From QWHO01 sp039809865 (GTDB lineage: Bacteria > Vulcanimicrobiota > Xenobia > Xenobiales > QWHO01): 64,000 bases of DNA. Under the pieces are notes generated by a model. The model ran no database searches. It saw only the letters and a program-made list of their open reading frames with translations, and had not been told where the DNA came from. This document shows positions 1 to 7,822 of this stretch, in pieces; within the stretch, counting starts at the first letter, position 1, and each line of letters starts with the position of its first letter. The position numbers and the translations under genes were made by a program. The stretch lies in NCBI GenBank assembly GCA_039809865.1, contig JBDHVW010000014.1, positions 61,237 to 125,236 on the forward strand, written 5' to 3'.

Positions 1-806
1 TGGACAACAACCATCAGAAATACGAGGAATACCGCCAGCTGCGCCAGCAGGAGCTGATCTCCGACCAGAACCTGGCCGACATCCGCCAGCAGTACGTGGC
101 CGCCAAGGCCGACTACGAAACGGCCATGGAAGAGCTCAACCAGGCGCGCGCGGCCATCCAGGTAAGCAAGGCCCAACTGGATGCGTTCACCTCGCAGACC
201 CCCAACTACTTGATCCGCTCGCCGATCAGCGGCATCGTGCAGCAGCGCACGCTCAACGTGGGCGACGTGGTCAGCGTAGGCCAACCGACCAACCTGGTTA
301 TCGTCAGCTCGAGCCCCCTCCTGGTGATGGTGGACGTTCCCCAGCGCTACGCGGCGCAATTGCACGTGGGGCAGAACATCCGCTTCACCTGCGACGCTTA
401 TCCCAACCGCAATCTGCAGGCCCGCGTGCGACGCCTGGCACCGGTGGCCAAGACCGACACGCGCGCCATTCCGGTGGAAGGCGTGGTGGATGGGCCGCCC
501 CAGTGGCTGCGTCCCGGGATGAGCGTCAAGGTCTGGCTGACCACCGAGGCCCCTGAGGTGCACGTGCTGGTGCCCGACTCTTCCGTGCTCTCGCAGGACG
601 GCAAGTCGGTGGTGTTCGTGCTCGCGCCGTCGGGGAAGGACTACGTGGTGCACCAGCGCAGCGTGCAGACCGCCCGCAGCCTGTCAAACTGGGTCGAGGT
701 CGAGGGCGTCAAGGCGGACGAGATGGTGGCCGCCTCCGAGATCGACGGCCTGCATGAAGGTGACCACGTCCAGGTGGACCAGAAGCTGAAGGCGCCCCGT
801 TTGTGA
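1..806 (+). CDS. HlyD-family periplasmic adaptor subunit (5' truncated)
   Basis: The reading frame is open from base 3 at the left edge, so the N-terminus lies outside the window; about 267 residues are visible. The visible start is a glutamine-rich helical (coiled-coil hairpin) stretch. It is followed by the second half of the lipoyl/barrel-sandwich domain (IRSPISGIV, then NVGDVV), a beta-barrel domain (VDVPQRYAAQLHVGQ), and a membrane-proximal domain ending in VPDSSVLSQDGKSVVFV. This order is typical of the adaptor that bridges an inner-membrane pump and an outer-membrane TolC channel. The stop codon overlaps the GTG start of the TolC-like gene by four bases (GTGA), so the two are probably translationally coupled. 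The pump itself must lie upstream of the window, so it cannot be said whether it is RND, ABC or MFS type. Confidence 0.9.
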   Translation, partial: DNNHQKYEEYRQLRQQELISDQNLADIRQQYVAAKADYETAMEELNQARAAIQVSKAQLDAFTSQTPNYLIRSPISGIVQQRTLNVGDVVSVGQPTNLVIVSSSPLLVMVDVPQRYAAQLHVGQNIRFTCDAYPNRNLQARVRRLAPVAKTDTRAIPVEGVVDGPPQWLRPGMSVKVWLTTEAPEVHVLVPDSSVLSQDGKSVVFVLAPSGKDYVVHQRSVQTARSLSNWVEVEGVKADEMVAASEIDGLHEGDHVQVDQKLKAPRL

Positions 807-2188
807 GATGGGCTCTGGTCATACTGGTGGCCCTGGCGCTGGCGGCTCTCCCCGCCCTGGCCGAGCCGCCGGCGTTGCAGCCGCTCTTGAACCAGCAGAC
901 CGACCTCTTGCCGCCCATGCCTGATCCGGGCGGCGCGCCGCTCTCGCTGGACGAATGTCTGCAACTGGCCTACGAGAACCACCCCGCGCTCCTCTCCAGC
1001 CGGGCCAAGGTGGACCAGGCGCGCGCCCAGCTCGGCCAGGCCTACGCCCTCTACGAGCCCCAGATGGGGCTGCAGATCCAGCGCAACTTCCAGCTCATCA
1101 ACGGCCAGATCCAGGGCGTCTTCGATTACGTCCGCGAGACGATCATGACCGTGGGCACGACCTGGACCGTGCTCGACTCGGGCGTGCGCCACACCACCGT
1201 GCTGGCCGCTCGCTACAACGTGGCCTCGGCGCTCTATAACTTTCAGAGCGCCTGGCTGACCCAGTACCAGAAGATTCAGAGCGCCTACGTCACTGTGCTG
1301 GCCGCTCAGCTCAACCTGGCCATCCAGCAGGGCAACCTCGAGCGCGCCCAACTCAACCAGCGCGTCTCGGAGCAGTTCTACCAGGCGGGCCAACGCGGGA
1401 TGGTGGACGTGACCTCGGCGCTCTCGCAGGTGGCCAACGCCCAGGCGGCCATCGCCGACGCGCGCGCCGACGAGCGCGACGCGCGCCTGGCCCTGGCCGC
1501 GGCGGTGGGAGTGGACAAATCGAAGGTGGAAAAGGCGAAGCTGGACGACATTCTCCAGCAGGAGCCGGTCGTGCTCGCCCGCGAGCAGGCGCTCCCGCTG
1601 GTCGACGTCAATCCAGCCTTACTCTCGATCGATGCCCAGGCCGCCTACTTTCTGATGCAGGCCGAGATCGCGGACCTGGGCAACCGGCCCAACCTCCAGG
1701 CACTGGCCGGAATCGGCACGACGGGGCTCGATCTGCCGAACGTCCCGTTCTTTCAGGTGGAGTTGTTGCTGAACATCCCGTTCTTCACGCCCGGACTCGA
1801 CTCGCAGGTGGAATTCTACGAGGCCACCGCCAAGCAGCTGCGCCACGACCGCGCCAACGTGCGGCTGCAGCTGATCCAGATTCTGGATACTTCCTACGCC
1901 GATCTCGACGGCGCCAAAGAGCGCACAGCCGCCTCCGAGGACGAGGTTCGGGCGGCGCTGGCCAACTTCCAGCTGGCCTCCAAGCGCTACACGGCCGGCC
2001 TGACCGACCTCTCCGAGCTGATCAACGCGCGCTCGTTCGTGCTGCAAGCGCAGGGGGACCTGGTCGAGGCGCTGACCGACCGCGCCACGGCCGTGGGCAA
2101 GCTGAAGGCCATCACGGCCGAGATCTTCCAGGGCACGCTCCAGCTCCCCGAGGACGCGCTGGCCCCGGACGAGAAATCCCAACCATGA
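803..2188 (+). CDS. TolC-family outer-membrane efflux protein
   Basis: 461 residues, the usual size for the family. It has a signal peptide (hydrophobic start, cleavage near ALA-EPP). Two related long helical halves follow, beginning LSLDECLQLAYENHPALLSSRAKVDQ, which is the classic outer-membrane efflux protein opening. The second half contains the matching pattern GLTDLSELINARSFVLQAQ. Such proteins trimerise into an outer-membrane beta-barrel with a periplasmic alpha-barrel. The GTG start overlaps the adaptor stop, and its own stop overlaps the next ATG. This makes a coupled operon of adaptor, channel and leucine-rich-repeat protein. Substrate is unknown. Confidence 0.92.
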   Translation: MRWALVILVALALAALPALAEPPALQPLLNQQTDLLPPMPDPGGAPLSLDECLQLAYENHPALLSSRAKVDQARAQLGQAYALYEPQMGLQIQRNFQLINGQIQGVFDYVRETIMTVGTTWTVLDSGVRHTTVLAARYNVASALYNFQSAWLTQYQKIQSAYVTVLAAQLNLAIQQGNLERAQLNQRVSEQFYQAGQRGMVDVTSALSQVANAQAAIADARADERDARLALAAAVGVDKSKVEKAKLDDILQQEPVVLAREQALPLVDVNPALLSIDAQAAYFLMQAEIADLGNRPNLQALAGIGTTGLDLPNVPFFQVELLLNIPFFTPGLDSQVEFYEATAKQLRHDRANVRLQLIQILDTSYADLDGAKERTAASEDEVRAALANFQLASKRYTAGLTDLSELINARSFVLQAQGDLVEALTDRATAVGKLKAITAEIFQGTLQLPEDALAPDEKSQP

Positions 2189-3030
2189 GGCTCTTGCTGT
2201 TGCTCTGTTTGCTGGTGCTCCCCCTGCGGGCCGAGCAGCCCCCGGAACGGCGCGCGCTCGACCTTTTCGACCTGGGCCAGGGCCTGAAAGCCGCCATCAA
2301 ATGGCTGGACCACTATCCTGTGCTGGAATCGCTGGACATGTCGTTCAACGAGCTCTCCAGGCTGCCGCGCATCCCCTACATGCAGGGCGTGCGCTCGATG
2401 GACCTGTCGGGCAACGCGCTCGACCACATCCCCCAGGAGCTCTACGGAGCGACCACCCTGCGCGCGCTGGACCTGCGCGGCAACCTCCTGACCACGCTGC
2501 GGGGCGTGCAGTGGGCCAAATTTCGCTCGCTCGACGAGCTCGACCTGGGCGGCAACCAGCTGACCGACCTGGGCTCGCTACGGGGCCTGGAGGGGCTCGT
2601 CTCGCTGGACCTTTCCGACAACCAGCTCAAGGCGCTCCCGCCCGAGATCGGCCGGCTCAAGTCGCTGCGCAGGCTGGACCTGTCACGCAACCAGCTGACC
2701 ACCCTGCCCCCCGAGCTGGGCAAGCTGACGGCGCTGGAAGAGCTGACCTTGAGCGGCAATCCGCTGGTCAGTCTGCATCCCGCCATCGGCCGCCTGACCA
2801 GCCTGCGCCGCCTGGACATCGAAGACACGACCCTGAAGAGCTTTCCCGACGAGATGGGGCGGCTGACCCGGCTGGTCACCTTCAGCTGCCCGGGCTGCAA
2901 CGCTCCCATCCCCAACAGCTTCAAGGGGATGCGCTCGCTGAAGTGGATCTATGTCGGAAATCTCAGCCCCGAAGAGCTGGTCCGGCTCGAGAATTTGCTG
3001 CCCTGGGCGGAAGTGATCCCTATCCCCTGA
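2185..3030 (+). CDS. Secreted leucine-rich-repeat protein
   Basis: 281 residues. A short hydrophobic signal sequence (MRLLLLLCLLVLPLRA) is followed by about nine leucine-rich repeats of 22-23 residues with the pattern LxxLDLSxNxLxxLPxxIGxL (for example LDLSDNQLKALPPEIGRL). This is the bacterial PP/small-type LRR fold. The last segment breaks the pattern with a CPGC pair (around residue 236) that could form a disulfide or bind metal. It probably acts in the periplasm or outside the cell as a protein-binding surface. It overlaps the TolC-like gene by four bases, so it may be an accessory of the export system. Its 3' end overlaps the convergent flippase gene by 11 bases. Confidence 0.85.
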   Translation: MRLLLLLCLLVLPLRAEQPPERRALDLFDLGQGLKAAIKWLDHYPVLESLDMSFNELSRLPRIPYMQGVRSMDLSGNALDHIPQELYGATTLRALDLRGNLLTTLRGVQWAKFRSLDELDLGGNQLTDLGSLRGLEGLVSLDLSDNQLKALPPEIGRLKSLRRLDLSRNQLTTLPPELGKLTALEELTLSGNPLVSLHPAIGRLTSLRRLDIEDTTLKSFPDEMGRLTRLVTFSCPGCNAPIPNSFKGMRSLKWIYVGNLSPEELVRLENLLPWAEVIPIP

Positions 3031-4462
3031 CCCCTTTGTGGGTGATGCCGCCCAGGAACCCCGACTGAATCCCGGTGTATTTGCTCACCCAGTAAGCCAG
3101 GATGGTGCGCAGGAAAAGGCCGGCGATGAGGCTCGAGGCCGAGGCGCCCAGCATCTGGAACTTCCAGGTCAGCACCACCAGCAGCACGAGCTGGATGACC
3201 AGGCTGATGGCAAAACCCTGAGCGACTTTGACCGAGTGGCCCGAGACGATCAGCACGTAGGAGGGCGGACCGGCCGAGGCGATCAGGACCTGGTTCCAGG
3301 TCAGCACGACCAGGGCCCAGTAGCCTCCCTCGTAACCGTTGCCGAACAGGTCCAGCACGTACGTGCCCGCGTAGGTCAGGAAGAGGGCGAAGATCAACGT
3401 GGGATAGGTGGCCAGTTGGGAAGACCGGATCAAGACCTTCTGGAGGCCAGCCACGTCCTTCTTGGCAAGCAGAGGGCCGATCAGGGGGGTGACCACGGTG
3501 TTGGCCGCTTTGGAGAACGTGTTGAGCAGCTCGGCGGTGGCCAGCACGGCGGCGTAGATACCGGCATCGGAGTGCCCGTCGAAAAGGGCGACTCCGAACA
3601 GGTCGGCTCGCGCCGTGACGATGCCGAACAGAGTCATGACCAGGACCGGTTTGGCGGTCGCATCCCAATCCTTGGGGTCGTACTCGAAGGCGACGTTGCG
3701 GGCCTCGGCCGGGTAGCTGCGCACCAGCAGAACGCGCTGGATGAGGGTGCTGAACATGTTGACCGCCAGGTAGACGAACAGCACGTGGTAGACCAGGAGC
3801 TCGCCCGGCGTGAGGTAGTCGGCCACCGCGATGCCCGCCATGAAGAGCACGGGAGTGAGCACCATGCTGGGCACGAACGAATCCAGCCAGCGTTGCTGGG
3901 CCGTCAGGCCCGCCTCATAAGCCTCCTGGCCGCCCTGCACGGGAATGAGCAGCAGGGTAACGACACACCCGAAGGTCTCGGCGTCGGTCCAGGGGTCGTC
4001 GCTGTGATGGATGGCCCGCACGAACGCCAGGCCCGCTCCCACCAGAACCGCCAGCACGAAGGACGCTTTGGTCATCTTGATGACCGAGTAGTGCACGAAG
4101 CCTCGGAACAGGGCCCATTTGCCTTCGGCACGGTAGTTGGGCAAGAAGCGCTGCATCGCGATCGGGTAGCCCAGGCCCACGATGTAGGCCAGCACGAACG
4201 CGGCCGTGGCCATCAATGAGTAATAGCCGAAGTGATGGGGCCCCAGCCAGCGGCTGAGGAAGATCTGGGTGACGTAACCCAGGATGATGCCCACGGCGCG
4301 CAAGCTCAGGTATTTGAGAAAGCCGTCCAGCAGATTCTTGGACTCGACGGTCTCGTCGCTGCCAGACACAGGGTCGGGCGTGCCCAGGTGCTGCTGGGGC
4401 GCGAGCTCGGGGGAGACGACCGGCCGCTTGCCGGACGGCATGCTAGACGGCTGCTCGGTCAC
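3020..4462 (-). CDS. Polysaccharide/oligosaccharide flippase-like membrane protein (Wzx/MATE type)
   Basis: 480 residues. A polar N-terminal stretch of about 45 residues is followed by roughly a dozen hydrophobic segments. The first helix region (GFLKYLSLRAVGIILGYVTQIFL) and the following motif (RWLGPHHFGYYSL) are typical of the polysaccharide biosynthesis/O-antigen flippase family, which moves lipid-linked sugars across the inner membrane. It lies directly downstream of a glycosyltransferase-like gene, with a 20-base overlap, so the pair probably acts on one surface glycan. The extended hydrophilic N-terminus is longer than usual. An internal start is possible, but the ATG at 4462 is consistent with coupling to the upstream gene. 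Confidence 0.88.
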   Translation of the reverse strand: MTEQPSSMPSGKRPVVSPELAPQQHLGTPDPVSGSDETVESKNLLDGFLKYLSLRAVGIILGYVTQIFLSRWLGPHHFGYYSLMATAAFVLAYIVGLGYPIAMQRFLPNYRAEGKWALFRGFVHYSVIKMTKASFVLAVLVGAGLAFVRAIHHSDDPWTDAETFGCVVTLLLIPVQGGQEAYEAGLTAQQRWLDSFVPSMVLTPVLFMAGIAVADYLTPGELLVYHVLFVYLAVNMFSTLIQRVLLVRSYPAEARNVAFEYDPKDWDATAKPVLVMTLFGIVTARADLFGVALFDGHSDAGIYAAVLATAELLNTFSKAANTVVTPLIGPLLAKKDVAGLQKVLIRSSQLATYPTLIFALFLTYAGTYVLDLFGNGYEGGYWALVVLTWNQVLIASAGPPSYVLIVSGHSVKVAQGFAISLVIQLVLLVVLTWKFQMLGASASSLIAGLFLRTILAYWVSKYTGIQSGFLGGITHKGVRG

Positions 4463-5174
4463 AGGTCAACTCGAAGATGTCGCGGGTCACGAAACCCACG
4501 TTCTGGAAGATCTGGCAGCGATAGTCCAGCTGCACGCGCGGGTAGAACCGGGGAAAGAGCTGGCGCAGGAGGCCCTGCTCGGAGTCGGCGGCCTCGGGAA
4601 CGGGAGCCGTCGCCGTGGCCTCGCGGAAAAACTCCTCCACGAAACGGGTGCGTCCGATCCAGGTGCCGCCGTTGAGGTAGCGGAAATCGGTCTGAGCGGC
4701 GCCCGGGATGGACTTCTCGAACTTGCGGAAGGCGGGCAGAGCGGGCCAGCTCATCATGTCCGCGCCCATCAGCAAATCGCAGTCCATTGTCAGAAAGCGG
4801 TCGAGCGCCTTCCGGGGGTCATCGATCAGCACGGCGTCGCGGGAGTCGGCGTAGAGCATGAACTCGGTATCGGCCGCTCGGGCCGCCTCGGTCAGGAGGC
4901 GCGGCTTGTGCTGGCTGTTGACCCAGGGCTCGAGGCCGTGGCCCAGCACCTGGCACGAGAGACCGGCCCGGCGACAGCTCTCCTCGAACAGCCCCATCGA
5001 GGGGTGACCGTTGTTGCAGGTCACAATCGTGAGGTTCTCCGGGGGGGCAAAGGAGAGCGAAGTATCGAACAAAGCCTGCCGGATGGGCGGCCACTGCGGC
5101 TTGTGCGCGTGCGAGCCGTGGGCGTGCACGAGGACCGGCCATGTATCGAACAAGCGGTTCCGGAGGAACGACAT
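4443..5174 (-). CDS. Glycosyltransferase-like protein (GT-A/PLOD-like)
   Basis: 243 residues from the ATG at 5174. The open frame continues further upstream, but that part overlaps a divergent gene and lacks protein-like character. The sequence has the signs of a GT-A glycosyltransferase: LTIVTCNNG near the start, an aspartate pair in LYADSRDAVL (possible metal/nucleotide-sugar site), DLLMGADMMSWPALPAFRKF, and YLNGGTWIGR. This arrangement recalls the glycosyltransferase domain of procollagen lysyl hydroxylases/galactosyltransferases. It lacks a signal peptide, so it is probably cytoplasmic. It is followed with overlap by a flippase. No good Shine-Dalgarno is visible before the chosen ATG, so the exact start is uncertain. 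Confidence 0.72.
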   Translation of the reverse strand: MSFLRNRLFDTWPVLVHAHGSHAHKPQWPPIRQALFDTSLSFAPPENLTIVTCNNGHPSMGLFEESCRRAGLSCQVLGHGLEPWVNSQHKPRLLTEAARAADTEFMLYADSRDAVLIDDPRKALDRFLTMDCDLLMGADMMSWPALPAFRKFEKSIPGAAQTDFRYLNGGTWIGRTRFVEEFFREATATAPVPEAADSEQGLLRQLFPRFYPRVQLDYRCQIFQNVGFVTRDIFELTCDRAAV

Positions 5175-5228
5175 CCGGGGGAAGTTCTGAGGAGGTGCGC
5201 TGTTCTCCCTCTGAGAATCGCCCCGGAT

Positions 5229-6344
5229 ATGAGTCAGGTTCGCGTATTCGTAGGCACGCGCAAAGGCGCGTTCGTATTGACTTCCGACGGGGCGCGCAAG
5301 CGCTGGAAAGTGGCCGGCCCGCATTTTGGGGGTTGGGAGATCTACCACGTCAAGGCCTCCCCCGCCGACCCCGATCGCGTCTACGCCTCGCAGTCGAGCG
5401 GCTGGTTCGGACAGGTCATCCAGCGCTCCGACGACGGGGGTAGGTCTTGGACGCCCCTGGAGACGAAGTTCGCCTACGAGGGGCCGACCGGAACCCATCA
5501 GTGGTATGACGGGACGCCCCATCCATGGGAGTTCAAGCGCATCTGGCACCTGGAGCCTTCGTTCGAGAATCCCGATGCGGTGTATGCCGGGGCCGAGGAC
5601 GCCGCGCTCTTCCACTCGTCGGATGGCGGGTCGACCTGGCACGAGCTGAAGGGCCTGCGCACGCACAAATCCGGCCCCGCGTGGTCTCCCGGCGCCGGGG
5701 GGATGTGTCTGCACACGATTCTGCTCGATCCCCGCAACGCCAAGCGGATCTATGTGGCCATCTCAGCCGCGGGGGCTTTTCGCACCGACGACGGCGGCAA
5801 GTCGTGGAAGCCCATCAACCACGGATTGCGTTCCGAGGGCATTCCCGATCCGAAGGCCGAGGTGGGTCACTGCGTGCACCGGTTGGCGATGCACCGCGCC
5901 CGGCCCGACACGCTCTACATGCAGAAGCACTGGGACGTCATGCGCTCCGATGACGCGGGCGCCTCCTGGCGCGAGGTCAGCGGCAACCTGCCCAGCGATT
6001 TCGGATTCCCCATCGATGTGCACGCCCACGAGCCCGAGACGATCTACGTGGTGCCCATCAAGAGCGATTCCGAGCACTACCCGCCCGACGGCAAGCTGCG
6101 CGTCTACCGCTCGCGCACGGGGGGCGACGAGTGGGAGCCACTCACCAGGGGACTGCCCCAGCGCAACTGCTACGTCAATGTGCTGCGCGACGCGATGTGC
6201 GTGGACTCGCTCGACTCCTGCGGGGTCTACTTCGGCACCACGGGCGGACAGGTTTACTGCTCACCCGACGGCGGCGACACCTGGTCGGCCATCGCGCGCG
6301 ACCTGCCGGCGGTGCTCTCGGTCGAGGTGCAGACGCTGCCGTGA
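5229..6344 (+). CDS. Asp-box (BNR) repeat beta-propeller protein
   Basis: 371 residues from the ATG at 5229; the frame is open far upstream but that part is antisense to the glycosyltransferase gene. At least five Asp-box motifs of the form SxDxGxxW are visible (RSDDGGRSW, HSSDGGSTW, RTDDGGKSW, RSDDAGASW, SPDGGDTW). Between them are the strands of a six- or seven-bladed propeller like those of sialidases, sortilin and plant photosystem-assembly factors. There is no obvious sialidase active-site set and no signal peptide, so calling it a sialidase would go too far. Its stop overlaps the start of a MoaD/ThiS-like gene by four bases. This pairing of BNR propeller and ubiquitin-like sulfur carrier is one I recognise from other bacteria, but its function is not established. 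Confidence 0.85.
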   Translation: MSQVRVFVGTRKGAFVLTSDGARKRWKVAGPHFGGWEIYHVKASPADPDRVYASQSSGWFGQVIQRSDDGGRSWTPLETKFAYEGPTGTHQWYDGTPHPWEFKRIWHLEPSFENPDAVYAGAEDAALFHSSDGGSTWHELKGLRTHKSGPAWSPGAGGMCLHTILLDPRNAKRIYVAISAAGAFRTDDGGKSWKPINHGLRSEGIPDPKAEVGHCVHRLAMHRARPDTLYMQKHWDVMRSDDAGASWREVSGNLPSDFGFPIDVHAHEPETIYVVPIKSDSEHYPPDGKLRVYRSRTGGDEWEPLTRGLPQRNCYVNVLRDAMCVDSLDSCGVYFGTTGGQVYCSPDGGDTWSAIARDLPAVLSVEVQTLP

Positions 6345-6637
6345 TCCGGGTGACGCTGCCCCAGCACCTGCGCACCTTGTCGGGCGTGGACGGCGAAGTG
6401 TCGCTCGCCGTCGAGGCTCCCATCACGCAGCGGAGCGTCCTCGACGCTCTCGAGGCCCGCTATCCGGTGCTGCGCGGCACGATTCGCGATCACACCACCT
6501 TCCGGCGCCGACCGTTCGTGCGCTTCTACGCCTGCCAGGAAGACCTCTCGCACGAATCTCCGGACGCGCCCCTGCCGGAGGCCGTGGTGGAAGGACGAGA
6601 GCCGTTTCTGGTCGTGGGAGCCATGGCAGGGGGCTAG
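6341..6637 (+). CDS. MoaD/ThiS-family (ubiquitin-like) small protein
   Basis: 98 residues from a GTG that overlaps the propeller gene stop. It starts IRVTLPQHLRTL, has the sequence ITQRSVLDALEARYPVLRGTI (helix of the beta-grasp fold), and ends FLVVGAMAGG. The C-terminal Gly-Gly matches the tail that MoaD and ThiS use for adenylation and thiocarboxylation. MoaD is the small subunit of molybdopterin synthase, but no MoaE or other molybdopterin gene is in the window. The coupling to a beta-propeller gene suggests a different role. The fold assignment is good; the pathway is unknown. Confidence 0.78.
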   Translation: MIRVTLPQHLRTLSGVDGEVSLAVEAPITQRSVLDALEARYPVLRGTIRDHTTFRRRPFVRFYACQEDLSHESPDAPLPEAVVEGREPFLVVGAMAGG

Positions 6638-6660
6638 AGGATCCTTTTCCGTCAGCCCGA

Positions 6661-6674
6661 AAGGCGCCGGCCTT
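6661..6674 (+). promoter_or_regulatory. Hairpin directly before the start codon
   Basis: AAGGC-GCCG-GCCTT is a perfect 5-bp stem with a 4-base loop that ends one base before the ATG at 6675. The only Shine-Dalgarno-like run (AAAGG at 6660-6664) is partly inside the stem. It could limit translation of the downstream lipoprotein, or be chance in G+C-rich DNA. Confidence 0.3.
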
Positions 6675-7619
6675 ATGCGCTACCTCGCCCTTCTTGCCAT
6701 GCTCTGCTTCTTCGGTTGCGGGGGTTCGGACGGCCCCGTCGCAGCCTCCGCTCCCGTGACCAACCCGACCTCGCAACGGCTCGTCCTGACGGCCGAGAAC
6801 GCTCAGCATGTGGCCTCGATCTCGGATGAGCTGCTGGTCCCCAGCGGACGCAACTCGGTCGAGCTGGCCGGCGGCAATCTCAGCCTGATCGAGATCGACG
6901 GCATCGCCGGAGCGCTCGTCGAGCTGCCCCTGGCCTACCCGGTCCTGGTGCAGGATCAATCCGGGCAGTTCGCCGGGCCGGGGGGCGGCAGCGCCACCCT
7001 CACGGTCAACGGCCGCGATGTCTCGATCGTTTTCACCTCGTTCGTCACGGCCGACGGGAGTCTCCTCACCGGAAGCGTGAACATGACCGGCCTCGTGCAG
7101 GGCATCGAAGGGGAGATCTCGGCCACGTTCGCGGGCTTCGTCGTGACGGACGTGGACGGCCGTTTTCAGATCGACGGACCCGTGACGCTGATGCTCGACC
7201 GGGTGCAAGAGCCGGATCGCTACGTCGAGCGCGTGCGGCGCGTCTTGAACGCGACGGTCACCGAGCTGGACAACGGCGGCAGCGTGCGCATGCTCGACCT
7301 GCACTCGGAATCGGATATCGAAGTGGAGGCAGGCTTCCAGGCCGGCACCTCCACCGTGAGCGGCACTTTGTTGTTCGCGAATTTCGAGGGTCTCACCGGC
7401 GAGATGCTCATCGTTCCGGACCTCCCGTTCACCTTCACGGTCGAGCACGCCACCCTGATCAGCGAGGTCACGAGCGGGCGTGTCTTCTACGAGGGCGAGG
7501 GCACGGTGCGCCGGTCCATCCTCTCGCCGAACATCTTCGAGACCGCCGTGCGCCCCACCGGCTCCAGCGAGTTCCAGGTCGTGGGCACCACGGACATCAC
7601 GGACATCGACGCACCCTGA
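6675..7619 (+). CDS. Putative lipoprotein of unknown function
   Basis: 314 residues. The start MRYLALLAMLCFFGCGG is a short hydrophobic signal ending in a cysteine, followed by glycine and serine-rich linker residues. This fits export and lipid attachment, although the residue at -3 (Phe) is not a classical lipobox residue. The remainder is beta-rich with acidic and hydrophobic alternation and no domain that I recognise. It stands alone between the MoaD/ThiS-like gene and a short unassigned stretch. No close in-window relative. Confidence 0.7.
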   Translation: MRYLALLAMLCFFGCGGSDGPVAASAPVTNPTSQRLVLTAENAQHVASISDELLVPSGRNSVELAGGNLSLIEIDGIAGALVELPLAYPVLVQDQSGQFAGPGGGSATLTVNGRDVSIVFTSFVTADGSLLTGSVNMTGLVQGIEGEISATFAGFVVTDVDGRFQIDGPVTLMLDRVQEPDRYVERVRRVLNATVTELDNGGSVRMLDLHSESDIEVEAGFQAGTSTVSGTLLFANFEGLTGEMLIVPDLPFTFTVEHATLISEVTSGRVFYEGEGTVRRSILSPNIFETAVRPTGSSEFQVVGTTDITDIDAP

Positions 7620-7694
7620 CCGAGTTCACAAATTCGTAACATCTCCCGAGGCAGAATTCACCGCCCGATTATCCCGGTCGGATATGCTCTCGGT

Positions 7695-7811
7695 ATGACG
7701 AACAGCAACACTGCCTCCACCGCCGAAGAGATCATCGCCCGTATCCGCGCGCGCCGCCAGTGGCTGGTCATCCACCCGCCGGCCCCAGCGCCGGAGCCGC
7801 AGCCTGCCTAG
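7695..7811 (+). CDS. Possible 38-residue small protein
   Basis: An open frame ATG-TAG that encodes an amphipathic-looking segment (AEEIIARIRARRQWLVIH) followed by a Pro/Ala/Glu tail. It fills most of the space between the lipoprotein gene and the convergent end of the giant exoprotein gene. The region just upstream is unusually A+T-rich for this window (about 7625-7690), as a promoter would be. There is no clear ribosome-binding site, so it may not be translated. Confidence 0.3.
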   Translation: MTNSNTASTAEEIIARIRARRQWLVIHPPAPAPEPQPA

Positions 7812-7822
7812 CACGCCGGGGC

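Noticed and set aside
4284..5228. Upstream extension of the Asp-box propeller frame to 4284
   Set aside because: That part is antisense to the glycosyltransferase-like gene and has no protein character; the ATG at 5229 begins a good propeller strand.
5229..6344. Asp-box protein considered as a sialidase
   Set aside because: Asp-boxes are shared by many propellers; no signal peptide and no visible sialidase arginine triad or catalytic Tyr/Glu pair.
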